From Gillisia limnaea DSM 15749 (GTDB taxonomy: Bacteria > Bacteroidota > Bacteroidia > Flavobacteriales > Flavobacteriaceae): DNA of 64,000 bases. Positions 43,419 through 52,866 of the stretch are shown here, in pieces. The notes under the pieces are model-generated. The model made no database searches. It saw only the letters and a program-made list of their open reading frames with translations, and was not told the DNA's origin. Positions within the stretch are counted from its first letter, which is position 1; every line of letters begins with the position of its first letter. The position numbers were made by a program, and so were the translations under genes. The stretch covers positions 183,895 to 247,894 of the forward strand of contig NZ_JH594606.1 in the NCBI RefSeq assembly GCF_000243235.1, in the 5' to 3' direction.

Positions 43419-45404
43419 ATGAGTTTAGACGGCCATAAAAGAGTAATTATAGAAAATGTAAACCCGGAAATTGAATGTGGAAAATATCCTATTAAAAGAG
43501 TAATAAATGAAGAAATAAAAGTCACAGCCGACATATTTGGAGATGGACATGATAAAGTGAAAGCTCTTTTGTTATTCAGGGAGAAAAAACAGGGAAAAGG
43601 AAAAGAAAAAAAATGGCAGGAGCAAGTATCTGAATCTGCCGTAAACGACCGGTGGACTTTCACATTCAAAAATGATAAAACAGGTACCTATGAATATACT
43701 ATTGAAGCCTGGATAGAGCATTTTGCTACCTGGCAATATGGGCTAAAAAAGAAATTTGAAGCCGGACAGCCATTGGATACGGAGTTGCTAATAGGTGCTG
43801 AAATGATGGAGGAAGCAATTGTACGTGCCAATGCTTCGGAAAAAAAGAAACTTACATCCTGGATTGAAGAACTACGAAGAGACAAAATCGAAGCTGATTC
43901 TGTTGCCCTTGCTTTAAGTCCGGAAGTAACCAACCTTATATTTCAAATTCGGGATCAAACCAAGGCAAGCCGGTACAGTAAGATTCTTGAAGTTCAGGTA
44001 GAGCGCAAAAGAGCTTTATTTAGTACCTGGTATGAATTTTTTCCACGTTCTACCTCCCCAAACGAAGGTGCGCATGGAACCTTTGAGACCAGTGAAAAGA
44101 TACTTCCTGAAATCGCGAAAATGGGATTTGATGTGATCTACCTCCCTCCAATACATCCTATTGGACGCAGTTTTAGAAAAGGAATGAATAATGCAACCGA
44201 AGCAGGGCCAAATGATCCGGGATCCCCCTGGGCTATCGGTTCAGAGGAAGGCGGACATAAATCTATACACCCGGAACTTGGAACAATGGATGAATTCAAA
44301 AGTCTGGTCGCTAAGGCTAACGAACTGGGTATGGAGATCGCATTGGATTTTGCAATACAGTGTTCTCAGGATCATCCATATGTCAAGGAACATCCACAAT
44401 GGTTTAAGTGGCGTCCGGATGGCACCGTTCAATATGCTGAAAACCCTCCTAAGAAATATCAGGATGTGCTTCCGGTTAACTTTGAAACAGAAGATTGGGA
44501 GAACCTTTGGAAAGAGCTTAAAAGCATCGTTGAATTTTGGATAGATAAAGGAGTTAGGATCTTTAGGGTGGACAATCCACATACCAAATCATTTATTTTT
44601 TGGGAGTGGCTTATTAAAGAGATCAATCTTAAACACGATGGGATTTTATTTCTTGCAGAAGCCTTTACAAGACCAAGAGTAATGGAAAAACTGGCAAAAG
44701 TGGGATTCACACAATCCTATACCTATTTTACCTGGAGAAATACCAAAGAAGAGTTTCAGGAATATATAACCGAACTTACAAAATCAGATATGCGGGAATA
44801 TTTCAGACCTAATTTCTGGCCAAATACTCCTGACATCCTGCCTATTTCTTTGGAAAATAAAAAGGAGCCATCCTTCCTTATACGACTCTTGCTGGCAGGA
44901 ACACTTTCCTCAAATTGGGGAATGTATGGGCCGTTGTTTGAATTTGGAATAAATGAAGCATATCCGGGAAAAGAAGAGTACACGCACTCTGAAAAATATG
45001 AAATCAAACATTGGGATTGGGAGAAATCTACAAAAATAAAGGAGGTTATTACCTTATTAAACTGGATTCGAAAGGAAAATGAGGCATTGCAAAGCACCTG
45101 GAATATTGAGTTTTGTGAAACCGATAATGATATGTTGATTTGTTATTCCAAAATTAGCGAGGATTTGCAAAACAAACTTCTTGTAGTTATTAGTCTCGAT
45201 CCAAAATTCAGTCAGACGGGATGGATTAAAGTACCTTTAAAACAATTCAACCTACAGGAAAATAAACCTTTTACCATAATAGACCTGTTAACCGAATCTA
45301 AATATGTATGGGAAAATGAATGGAATTATGTTGCCTTGCATCCGCAGGGAATTCCGGGACATATTTTTAGAATAGAAAATCAGGATAAAGCAAAGAAAAA
45401 ATAA
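43419..45404 (+). CDS. glgE: alpha-1,4-glucan:maltose-1-phosphate maltosyltransferase (GH13_3)
   Basis: A 661-residue protein matching GlgE in length and layout: an N-terminal beta-sandwich and insertion domain (residues 1-190), then the GH13 barrel. It transfers maltose from maltose-1-phosphate to the non-reducing end of alpha-1,4-glucan. Key motifs are YEFFPRSTSP, GFDVIYLPPIHPIG, IALDFAIQCSQDHP, the nucleophile Asp385 in FRVDNPHTKSFIFWEW, the acid Glu414 in FLAEAFTRP, and FTWRNTKEE. The HP and NPHTK motifs separate GlgE from ordinary alpha-amylases. It is the first gene of glgE-treS-glgB, with treS 7 bases downstream. Confidence 0.97.
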   Translation: MSLDGHKRVIIENVNPEIECGKYPIKRVINEEIKVTADIFGDGHDKVKALLLFREKKQGKGKEKKWQEQVSESAVNDRWTFTFKNDKTGTYEYTIEAWIEHFATWQYGLKKKFEAGQPLDTELLIGAEMMEEAIVRANASEKKKLTSWIEELRRDKIEADSVALALSPEVTNLIFQIRDQTKASRYSKILEVQVERKRALFSTWYEFFPRSTSPNEGAHGTFETSEKILPEIAKMGFDVIYLPPIHPIGRSFRKGMNNATEAGPNDPGSPWAIGSEEGGHKSIHPELGTMDEFKSLVAKANELGMEIALDFAIQCSQDHPYVKEHPQWFKWRPDGTVQYAENPPKKYQDVLPVNFETEDWENLWKELKSIVEFWIDKGVRIFRVDNPHTKSFIFWEWLIKEINLKHDGILFLAEAFTRPRVMEKLAKVGFTQSYTYFTWRNTKEEFQEYITELTKSDMREYFRPNFWPNTPDILPISLENKKEPSFLIRLLLAGTLSSNWGMYGPLFEFGINEAYPGKEEYTHSEKYEIKHWDWEKSTKIKEVITLLNWIRKENEALQSTWNIEFCETDNDMLICYSKISEDLQNKLLVVISLDPKFSQTGWIKVPLKQFNLQENKPFTIIDLLTESKYVWENEWNYVALHPQGIPGHIFRIENQDKAKKK

Positions 45405-45411
45405 ATTAGTT

Positions 45412-48400
45412 ATGTCAAACCAGTCAAATACAGAAGAGGAATTATATTGGTATAAGGATGCCATCATCTACGAATTGCATATAAAAGCATTTTTTGACAG
45501 TAATGGCGATGGAATTGGGGATTTTGCCGGTTTAATGGAAAAATTGGATTATTTGGAGGATCTTGGAGTAACGGCAATCTGGCTGCTTCCTTTCTACCCT
45601 TCTCCTTTAAAAGATGATGGATACGACATTGCCGATTATTACACAATTAATCCTTCTTACGGTGATATTAAGATTTTTAAGAAACTCATAAAAGAAGCTC
45701 ATAAACGCGGATTAAAAATAATTACGGAGTTGGTGATAAATCATACTTCAGATCAACATCCCTGGTTTCAAAGGGCGAGAAAAGCTGCTAAGGATTCTAA
45801 TTACCGGGATTACTATGTGTGGAGCGAAGATTCAAATAAATTCAAAGATGCAAGAATCATCTTTACCGATACCGAACCATCGAATTGGACCTGGGACCCT
45901 GAAGCAAAAGCCTATTTCTGGCATCGCTTCTTTTCACACCAACCCGATCTTAACTTTGACAATCCAAATGTACAGGCCGAAATTTTTAAGATCATGGATT
46001 TCTGGTGCAAAATGGGAGTTGATGGATTTCGACTGGATGCAGTCCCTTACCTCTATGAAAGAGAAAACACCAATTGTGAAAATTTACCGCCAACGCATGA
46101 ATTCCTAAAGAAACTAAGAGCTCATGTAGATAAACATTTCGACAACAAACTTTTGCTTGCTGAAGCAAATATGTGGCCTGAAGATTCTGCCGCCTATTTT
46201 GGCGATGGGGACGAATGCCATATGAATTATCATTTCCCTATAATGCCCAGGATGTTCATGGCCGTTAAAATGGAAGACCGCTACCCTATCATAGACATTA
46301 TAGATCAAACTCCTGAAATTCCGGAATCCTGCCAATGGGCAATATTCCTGAGAAATCATGATGAGTTGACCCTGGAAATGGTGACAGATGAAGAACGGGA
46401 TTATATGTATAAGGTATATACCAAAGATCCTCAGGCAAAAATAAATGTTGGTATAAGACACCGGTTAGCTCCTTTACTGGAAAATAACCGTAATAAGATT
46501 GAATTGATGAACATGCTTTTGTTTTCCTTGCCAGGAACTCCTGTAATTTATTATGGGGATGAAATTGGAATGGGTGATAACTTTTATCTGGGTGACCGGG
46601 ACGGCGTGCGAACTCCAATGCAATGGACCGCGGACAGAAATGCAGGATTTTCTTCAGCAAATCCTCATAAACTCTATCTTCCAGTGATCATTGACCCGGA
46701 ATACAAATACGAATCGGTAAATGTTGAATCGGAGTTGATGAACTCCTCTTCCCTGCTTTGGTGGATGAAACGGGTAATAGGAATGCGAAAAAAATACAAG
46801 GCATTTGGCCGTGGAGATATTAAATTCCTATCTCCTTCTAATGCTAAAATTTTAGCCTTCACAAGGACCTATAAAGAGGAGGAAATATTGATTCTTGTAA
46901 ATCTATCCAGGTTTTCACAACCTGCAGAACTGGAACTTTCATCCTATATGGGTTACAGTCCGGTAGAGGTTTTTAGCCATAATAAATTCCCGAAAATAAC
47001 CGAGCAACCCTATTTATTCACAATGGCTCCTCACGGATATTATTGGTTTTTATTGGAAAAACAAAAAGGCTCTGTTGAAAGTGATTCACAATTGCCTTCT
47101 ATGCAAATTGAAGATTGGGAAGACTTGTTTAAAAATAAGGTCCTTACAAAACTGGAAAATAGTATTCTTCCTTCATACTTAAATTCCTCCCGATGGTTTG
47201 GTGGAAAGTCAAGAATTATTCAAAACATTTCGATTCAAGGTCACTTAAACATACCTGTAGTAGACCTAAAGGCAACACTTCTTACCATTGAGGTAAATTA
47301 CAACGATGGATTGCCTGAAGTCTACCAGTTACCCATTTCCTTTGTATCTAATAAAAAAGAAGAATTGATTAAGGAAATTCCCAAAAAAGGGATTATATGT
47401 CATCTTAAACTTAAAAATGAAGAAGGTGTTTTATTTGATTCTGTTTATAATGAAAGTTTCAGAAACATGCTTTTCCAGAATATACGGAAAGGACGAAAAA
47501 TACTAAGTGGATCCGGCAGTATTACTTTTTACCGCAGTGCTTCAAACCCAGCTATGGGTAAAGGGGAAATTCACTCAAAAGTACTCAATGCCGATCAAAG
47601 CAACACTTCCCTTATTTTTGACAATAAATATTTTCTGAAATTATATCGGAAATTAGACAACACCGTCAATCCTGATCTTGAGATCACCCGGTATTTATCT
47701 GAAAAAACCGATTATAAAAATGCCCCTCAATTTGTTGGAGCAATTGAATACAATCCTTCTGAAAAAAGCACTATTGTTTTAGGTATGATGCAGGATCTAA
47801 TCCCCAACCAGGGAGATGCATGGGATTATACCAAAGATTCTTTAGCACGTTTTTTTGAAAGTGTTTTGACAAAAAAAAATATAAATATAGAACTTGCCGA
47901 CGGGCCTCTTACTCTTGCGCTTCCCTATCAGGAATTACCACAATCTTATAAAGATTTGATAGGGGTTATTTTTCCTGAACGCATTTATTTACTTGGTCAA
48001 CGAACTGCGGAGATGCATCGGGCGCTGTCATCACAACCGGAAGAAAAAGATTTTGAACCTGAACCTTTTTCTCTTCATTATCAGCGGTCTTTATTTTCCT
48101 CATTGCAATCTTTAACCAGAAATTCCTTCCAGAATTTACAGAAAAATCTTAAAAATTTGCCGGAGGAATTGAGAAATGAGGCTAAAGAAGTTCTGGATAT
48201 GAAGAGTGATGTTCTTAAATGTTTTAAACGGGTATACGATCACAAAATACCTACTATGAAAATAAGAACCCACGGCGATTATCATTTAGGACAGGTACTT
48301 TGGACAGGAAAAGATTTTGTGATTATTGACTTTGAAGGAGAACCGGCCAGAGCATTTAGCGAAAGAAGATTGAAACGTTCTCCGCTTCGAGATATTGCGG

Positions 48401-48726
48401 GAATGGTAAGATCCTTCCATTATGCTGCGTATAGCAGTATAATGGAATCTGAATTTAACCAGCAGAGAAAAGAAAAAGATCTCGAAAAGTGGGCAGAATC
48501 CTGGTATTATCATGTAACCAGAATGTACCTTCAGGGATATTTAGACACCGTGGGTGAAAGTGATTTTATCCCAAATGAGCAGGAGGATTTTGATATTTTA
48601 ATGGAAACCTTTCTACTTGAAAAAGCGGTTTATGAACTTAATTACGAACTTAATAATAGACCCGATTGGTTATTAATACCATTGCGAGGCATAAAATCAA
48701 TAATAGGGAGGTATAGAAATGGCTAA
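45412..48726 (+). CDS. treS: trehalose synthase fused to maltokinase
   Basis: An 1104-residue fusion. Residues about 10-555 are a GH13_16 trehalose synthase that interconverts trehalose and maltose. Motifs are IYELHIKAFFDSNGDGIGDF, LVINHTSDQHPWF, the nucleophile Asp209 in GFRLDAVPYL, Glu251 in LLAEANMWPED and FLRNHDELTLEMV. Residues about 590-1100 are a maltokinase (Pep2/Mak) with the kinase-like motifs HGDYHLGQVLW (about 954) and IIDFEGEPARAFSERR (about 970). The fusion passes maltose straight to phosphorylation, giving maltose-1-phosphate for GlgE. Its stop overlaps the glgB start by 8 bases. Confidence 0.96.
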   Translation: MSNQSNTEEELYWYKDAIIYELHIKAFFDSNGDGIGDFAGLMEKLDYLEDLGVTAIWLLPFYPSPLKDDGYDIADYYTINPSYGDIKIFKKLIKEAHKRGLKIITELVINHTSDQHPWFQRARKAAKDSNYRDYYVWSEDSNKFKDARIIFTDTEPSNWTWDPEAKAYFWHRFFSHQPDLNFDNPNVQAEIFKIMDFWCKMGVDGFRLDAVPYLYERENTNCENLPPTHEFLKKLRAHVDKHFDNKLLLAEANMWPEDSAAYFGDGDECHMNYHFPIMPRMFMAVKMEDRYPIIDIIDQTPEIPESCQWAIFLRNHDELTLEMVTDEERDYMYKVYTKDPQAKINVGIRHRLAPLLENNRNKIELMNMLLFSLPGTPVIYYGDEIGMGDNFYLGDRDGVRTPMQWTADRNAGFSSANPHKLYLPVIIDPEYKYESVNVESELMNSSSLLWWMKRVIGMRKKYKAFGRGDIKFLSPSNAKILAFTRTYKEEEILILVNLSRFSQPAELELSSYMGYSPVEVFSHNKFPKITEQPYLFTMAPHGYYWFLLEKQKGSVESDSQLPSMQIEDWEDLFKNKVLTKLENSILPSYLNSSRWFGGKSRIIQNISIQGHLNIPVVDLKATLLTIEVNYNDGLPEVYQLPISFVSNKKEELIKEIPKKGIICHLKLKNEEGVLFDSVYNESFRNMLFQNIRKGRKILSGSGSITFYRSASNPAMGKGEIHSKVLNADQSNTSLIFDNKYFLKLYRKLDNTVNPDLEITRYLSEKTDYKNAPQFVGAIEYNPSEKSTIVLGMMQDLIPNQGDAWDYTKDSLARFFESVLTKKNINIELADGPLTLALPYQELPQSYKDLIGVIFPERIYLLGQRTAEMHRALSSQPEEKDFEPEPFSLHYQRSLFSSLQSLTRNSFQNLQKNLKNLPEELRNEAKEVLDMKSDVLKCFKRVYDHKIPTMKIRTHGDYHLGQVLWTGKDFVIIDFEGEPARAFSERRLKRSPLRDIAGMVRSFHYAAYSSIMESEFNQQRKEKDLEKWAESWYYHVTRMYLQGYLDTVGESDFIPNEQEDFDILMETFLLEKAVYELNYELNNRPDWLLIPLRGIKSIIGRYRNG

Positions 48727-51040
48727 AAAAGAAGAAAATAAAAACGAAGCTAAGAAAAATAAGATCTCCAATAAAGATCTTAAAAAAGGAACTGCTTCTG
48801 AAGATGTAAAAGGATCCGGTGGAAGCAGGAAGAAAAAAATATCAGAAACCAAAGAAGCTGAGAAGAAACCTTTGAAAGCAAAGAAAAAAGAACCTTCAAA
48901 AGGAACAACACCCAAAGAAGGTGAAGCTAAGAGTTTTCCTAAATCCAAAAAAGAATCACAAAAAAAATCTCCTTCCAAAGGGAAAACAGCTCCAGTTACT
49001 TCAAAAACTGCAGATAAGGAAGCATCCACAACCAAAAAAGCTGTCAGCACAAAAAAGGAGACAGGTAAAAAATCAGGGAAGAGTTCTGTGGAAGATATTA
49101 ATTTAAAAGAACGGGATAAAAAAAACCTGGAAGCTTTGAAAAAAGTCTCTCCAATCTCAGAATATGATGTTCATCTTTTTAAGGAGGGAAAACATTTTCA
49201 TCTTTATAAAAAACTGGGTTCTCATCTCGTGGATTCTAAGGGAATCAAAGGTGTTTACTTCGCGTTATGGGCACCCAATGCAAGGGAGGTTTCTGTAGTA
49301 GGTGATTTTAACAATTGGTTCAAAAATGCGAATGAAATGATCCCAAGGCAGGATGAATCTGGAATTTGGGAAGTATTTATACCGGAAGCCAAAAAGGGAA
49401 GTATTTATAAATATTTTATTCGTTCTAATTCCGGTTATGAAGCTGAAAAAGGGGATCCCTTTGCATTTACGTGGGAAATACCGCCCAATACTGCCTCGGT
49501 TGTATGGGATCTTGAAAATACCTGGAGCGATGGAGATTGGATGGAAAACCGGAAAAAGAATTCGGGGAAAGAAAAACCGGTTTCCGCGTACGAATTGCAT
49601 GTTGGTTCCTGGAAAAGGGTTCCCGAGGATGGTAACAGATCACTCACTTATAGGGAAATGGCTCATGAGCTTCCCGTGTATCTTAATGAATTGGGCTTTA
49701 CCCATGTAGAATTTATGCCGGTTATGGAACATCCTTTCTTTGGATCCTGGGGATATCAGGTTACCGGCTATTTTGCGCCATCCAGCCGTTTTGGAACACC
49801 GCAGGATTTTATGCACCTTATAAATGCATTGCACCAGGCCGGCATTGGAGTAATTCTGGATTGGGTTCCCTCCCATTTTCCTTCAGATCTTCACGGACTA
49901 CATTATTATGATGGGACTTTCCTTTTTGAACACGAGGATCCGCAAAAGGGATTTCATCCGGACTGGAAGAGTTACATCTTCAATTATGGAAGAAATGAGG
50001 TACGGGCTTTTCTAATAAGCAATGCATTATTCTGGCTTGATAAATTCCATGCAGATGGTCTAAGGGTAGATGCGGTAGCTTCTATGCTATATCTGGATTA
50101 TTCCCGGAAAGACGGGGAATGGCAACCAAATGAATTTGGCGGAAATGAAAACCTGGAAGCCATAAGCTTTTTGAAAGAATTCAATGAGGTTGTATATGAT
50201 GAGTTTCCCGATACTATAACTATTGCCGAAGAATCCACTGCCTGGCCTATGGTATCAAAACCAACCTATATGGGAGGTTTAGGATTTGGAATGAAATGGA
50301 TGATGGGATGGATGCACGATACCCTTGAATATTTTCAGAAAGATCCTATTCATAGAAAACATCATCAAAATACGATCACTTTCAGTACAAACTACGCTTT
50401 CACCGAAAATTTCATGCTTCCGCTTTCCCATGACGAAGTAGTCTATGGAAAAAAGGCTATGTTAAGTAAAATGCCCGGAGACCGATGGAATCAATTCGCA
50501 AACCTAAGAACACTTTATTCCTATATGTTTGCACATCCCGGAACCAAACTGATATTTATGGGAGGTGAGTTTGGACAAAATTCAGAGTGGGATCACGATT
50601 CCAGTCTGGAATGGCATTTAACCAATGAAGATTCGCATAAAGGAATTCAGCGAACAATTTCTGCTTTAAATAAACTATATAAAACGGAACCGGCACTTTA
50701 TGAAAAAAGTTTTAAGCCGGAAGGTTTTGAATGGATCGATTTTAAGGATGCAGATAGTAGTGTTATTAGTTTCCTGAGAAAAGGACTGGATACGAAGGAC
50801 AACGTTTTGGTAGTATGTAATCTTACCCCCATCCCAAGAGAAAATTACAGAGTTGGTATTCCGGAAGCCGGAAAATGGCATGAAATCTTCAACAGTGATT
50901 CTAAGGATTTTGGTGGTAGTAATGTAAGTAATATGGAATTTGTAAATTCAGAAGCTACGCCTACCCACGACAAGGCTTATTCGGTTTCTTTAACCCTTCC
51001 TCCTATGGGAGTAATCTATTTGAAAAGGGAACCATCCTAA
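48719..51040 (+). CDS. glgB: 1,4-alpha-glucan branching enzyme (GH13_9) with lysine-rich N-terminal tail
   Basis: A 773-residue protein. The first 125 or so residues are low complexity, very rich in Lys with Ser, Thr, Glu and Pro, with no family match. From about residue 137 it is a normal GlgB: CBM48 (YFALWAPNAREVSVVGDFNN), the barrel with ELHVGSWKR, VEFMPVMEHPFFGSWGYQV and DWVPSHFPSDLHGL, the nucleophile Asp451 in GLRVDAVASMLYLDY, the acid Glu504 in TIAEESTAWP and LPLSHDEVVYGK. It adds alpha-1,6 branches to the glucan made by GlgE. An ATG in the treS overlap with GGGAGG just upstream supports the start. A terminator follows. Confidence 0.95.
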   Translation: MAKKEENKNEAKKNKISNKDLKKGTASEDVKGSGGSRKKKISETKEAEKKPLKAKKKEPSKGTTPKEGEAKSFPKSKKESQKKSPSKGKTAPVTSKTADKEASTTKKAVSTKKETGKKSGKSSVEDINLKERDKKNLEALKKVSPISEYDVHLFKEGKHFHLYKKLGSHLVDSKGIKGVYFALWAPNAREVSVVGDFNNWFKNANEMIPRQDESGIWEVFIPEAKKGSIYKYFIRSNSGYEAEKGDPFAFTWEIPPNTASVVWDLENTWSDGDWMENRKKNSGKEKPVSAYELHVGSWKRVPEDGNRSLTYREMAHELPVYLNELGFTHVEFMPVMEHPFFGSWGYQVTGYFAPSSRFGTPQDFMHLINALHQAGIGVILDWVPSHFPSDLHGLHYYDGTFLFEHEDPQKGFHPDWKSYIFNYGRNEVRAFLISNALFWLDKFHADGLRVDAVASMLYLDYSRKDGEWQPNEFGGNENLEAISFLKEFNEVVYDEFPDTITIAEESTAWPMVSKPTYMGGLGFGMKWMMGWMHDTLEYFQKDPIHRKHHQNTITFSTNYAFTENFMLPLSHDEVVYGKKAMLSKMPGDRWNQFANLRTLYSYMFAHPGTKLIFMGGEFGQNSEWDHDSSLEWHLTNEDSHKGIQRTISALNKLYKTEPALYEKSFKPEGFEWIDFKDADSSVISFLRKGLDTKDNVLVVCNLTPIPRENYRVGIPEAGKWHEIFNSDSKDFGGSNVSNMEFVNSEATPTHDKAYSVSLTLPPMGVIYLKREPS

Positions 51041-51065
51041 TAATTATAATTAATTGAATAAAAAA

Positions 51066-51094
51066 AATCCTGCCAATCGGCAGGATTCTTTTTA
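51066..51094 (+). terminator. intrinsic terminator after glgB
   Basis: Nine-base perfect arms AATCCTGCC (51066-51074) and GGCAGGATT (51079-51087) with a 4-base loop, then CTTTTT. An A-run on the other side lets it also serve the convergent gene ending at 51114. Confidence 0.9.
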
Positions 51095-51113
51095 TAGTTA
51101 ATACGTTAGCTTT

Positions 51114-51695
51114 CTAACTAATTTCCAACTCTTTAAAAAACTTTTGATCATCAATTTTGATTTCCACTCTATAAATACCAGATGGAACATGAGAAAAATT
51201 GAATGTTTTTTTTATTACGAGCTCCCTGCTATATAAATTTCCAACTAAAACTCCATTGGAGTCATAGACCTTCATCACAGCTTTCATCTTCTTTGGATTA
51301 CTCAAAAACAACCTAACCTGTCTTTTCTCAATTTCAAAACAAGGTTTGAAAACAAACCCGGATAATTCATCTATTTCCAGTCCATTTTCTGTTTTCTTAA
51401 TAGTAGTAACAAGCAAACTGCCCTCTTTATCCAGGTTAAGGTAGTAAATACCGTTTGGGACCAATTCGAAATTGAATGTCCTTTGATACGGTTCCATTTT
51501 ACCAATGCTATCCTTAAAGAGAACTTTTCCAAAAGTATCCTTCAATAGAAGAACATCTCCTTTATCACTCCTATTAATAGCAACCATCAAATTTTGATTG
51601 TCCAAAACCTTAACATCCAAATCTTCGGCAGCTTCCATCATAAACCCGATACAAAGGGCTAATACCAATAAAGCATTTTTAAATTCATTTTTCAT
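51114..51695 (-). CDS. secreted beta-rich protein of unknown function
   Basis: A frame opens at 51767, but a -7 box lies inside that stretch and the ATG at 51695 gives a signal peptide (MKNEFKNALLVLALCIGFMMEA) and 193 residues. The mature part looks like two related beta-sandwich halves of about 85 residues, each ending in a similar strand (NGIYYLNLDKEG and SGIYRVEIKIDDQ). The second half resembles the core of T9SS type A C-terminal domains (VYDSNGVLVGNL), but the basic end is not convincing. No family is recognised. It is probably periplasmic or secreted. Confidence 0.68.
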   Translation of the reverse strand: MKNEFKNALLVLALCIGFMMEAAEDLDVKVLDNQNLMVAINRSDKGDVLLLKDTFGKVLFKDSIGKMEPYQRTFNFELVPNGIYYLNLDKEGSLLVTTIKKTENGLEIDELSGFVFKPCFEIEKRQVRLFLSNPKKMKAVMKVYDSNGVLVGNLYSRELVIKKTFNFSHVPSGIYRVEIKIDDQKFFKELEIS

Positions 51696-51735
51696 AATTT
51701 TCAGTTTAAAGGTTAATACTCTAATAATTATGAAA

Positions 51736-51743
51736 CAAATATA
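51736..51743 (-). promoter_or_regulatory. putative -7 box for the 51695 gene
   Basis: TATATTTG on the minus strand matches TAnnTTTG, 40 bases before the ATG at 51695. It supports the shorter gene start. Confidence 0.5.
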
Positions 51744-51851
51744 TACGGTACATCTAAGATAATTCACATTGAAATATTCATATAAATGTTCTATTTTAAC
51801 TTATAATAACTTCAGAAAAAACATAAAGAGTAAAATAACATACTTTTACGG

Positions 51852-51859
51852 TAATTTTG
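51852..51859 (+). promoter_or_regulatory. putative -7 box for the AraC-type regulator
   Basis: TAATTTTG matches TAnnTTTG, 56 bases before the ATG at 51916. Confidence 0.45.
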
Positions 51860-51915
51860 TAAATCAATTAACCTAAAACCTTATTTAAATTATTCCTATT
51901 TAAATAGCGAATATT

Positions 51916-52794
51916 ATGACAAATCCATCAAAACCGAAATTTGAAAAAATAGTACCCACCTTTGGAGGTTCCTTCTCTTACCGGATATATAACCAAAGTC
52001 AGCAGAACAAAAATCATACTTTTTGGCATTACCATCCGGAACTGGAGCTTGTATATGTAAACGGAGGTTCCGGCAAAAGGCAAATAGGAAGTCATATTTC
52101 CTATTACAGGAAAGGAGATTTGATTTTAATAGGGGCTGATTTGCCTCATTGTGGTTTTACAGATAGCCTTAGTGGTCATGAGTGTGAAACCGTAATTCAA
52201 ATTGCGCCAGATTTTTTAGGTGCTGCCTTTTTTGACATTCCCGAGATGAAAAATATAAAAGCACTTCTGGAAACCTCAAAAATGGGAATTGTATTTCATG
52301 GCGAAGAGAAAAAGAGAATTGGCAAAGAAATAGAAAACCTAAATACTAAAGATAATTTTGAAAAATTAACGGGGCTAATAACGATTCTGAATTATCTTGC
52401 GGAAGCAGAAGATTACACCATCCTCAATGCACAGGGCTTTATACTGGAAGCAGAACTTCAGGATAATAACAGGATTAATGTGATTTTTAATTTCGTGAAG
52501 GAAGAATTCACCCGTCCTATCTCCTTGGAAGAAATTGCTGGGATGTCCAATATGACCATTCCTTCTTTTTGTAGGTACTTTAAAAAAATAACCGGGAAAA
52601 CCTTCGTTCAATTTGTAAATGAATACAGGCTTGTTCATGCCGCCAAATTATTACACGAAAAGCAAATGAGTATCCTGGATGTTTGCTTTGAAAGCGGATT
52701 CAATAATTTTAGTCATTTCAATAAGCAGTTTAAAAAATTTACAGGAAAAAGCCCTTCTTATTATAGGAATGAACTAAAATATGTAGTTTCATAA
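51916..52794 (+). CDS. AraC family transcriptional regulator with cupin sensor domain
   Basis: A 292-residue regulator. The N-terminal part (about 20-100) is a cupin-like sensor, with HYHPELELVYVNGGSGKRQIG and GDLILIGADLPHCG carrying the usual His pattern. The C-terminal 100 residues hold two AraC helix-turn-helix motifs: ISLEEIAGMSNMTIPSFCRYFKKITGKTF, quoted only in part here, and ILDVCFESGFNNFSHF. Members with this layout often respond to sugars. Since the glgE/treZ cluster is next door, a link is possible, but nothing in the sequence proves it. The gene is alone and ends at a bidirectional terminator. Confidence 0.9.
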   Translation: MTNPSKPKFEKIVPTFGGSFSYRIYNQSQQNKNHTFWHYHPELELVYVNGGSGKRQIGSHISYYRKGDLILIGADLPHCGFTDSLSGHECETVIQIAPDFLGAAFFDIPEMKNIKALLETSKMGIVFHGEEKKRIGKEIENLNTKDNFEKLTGLITILNYLAEAEDYTILNAQGFILEAELQDNNRINVIFNFVKEEFTRPISLEEIAGMSNMTIPSFCRYFKKITGKTFVQFVNEYRLVHAAKLLHEKQMSILDVCFESGFNNFSHFNKQFKKFTGKSPSYYRNELKYVVS

Positions 52795-52819
52795 ATTACC
52801 GGTGATCCTTTTAAAACAT

Positions 52820-52846
52820 AAAAATCCCGCTTTCGGCGGGATTTTT
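52820..52846. terminator. bidirectional intrinsic terminator
   Basis: Eleven-base perfect arms AAAAATCCCGC (52820-52830) and GCGGGATTTTT (52836-52846). It lies between the convergent araC-type and ferredoxin genes. Confidence 0.93.
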
Positions 52847-52866
52847 ATGTTTCATTCCACAGGTTT

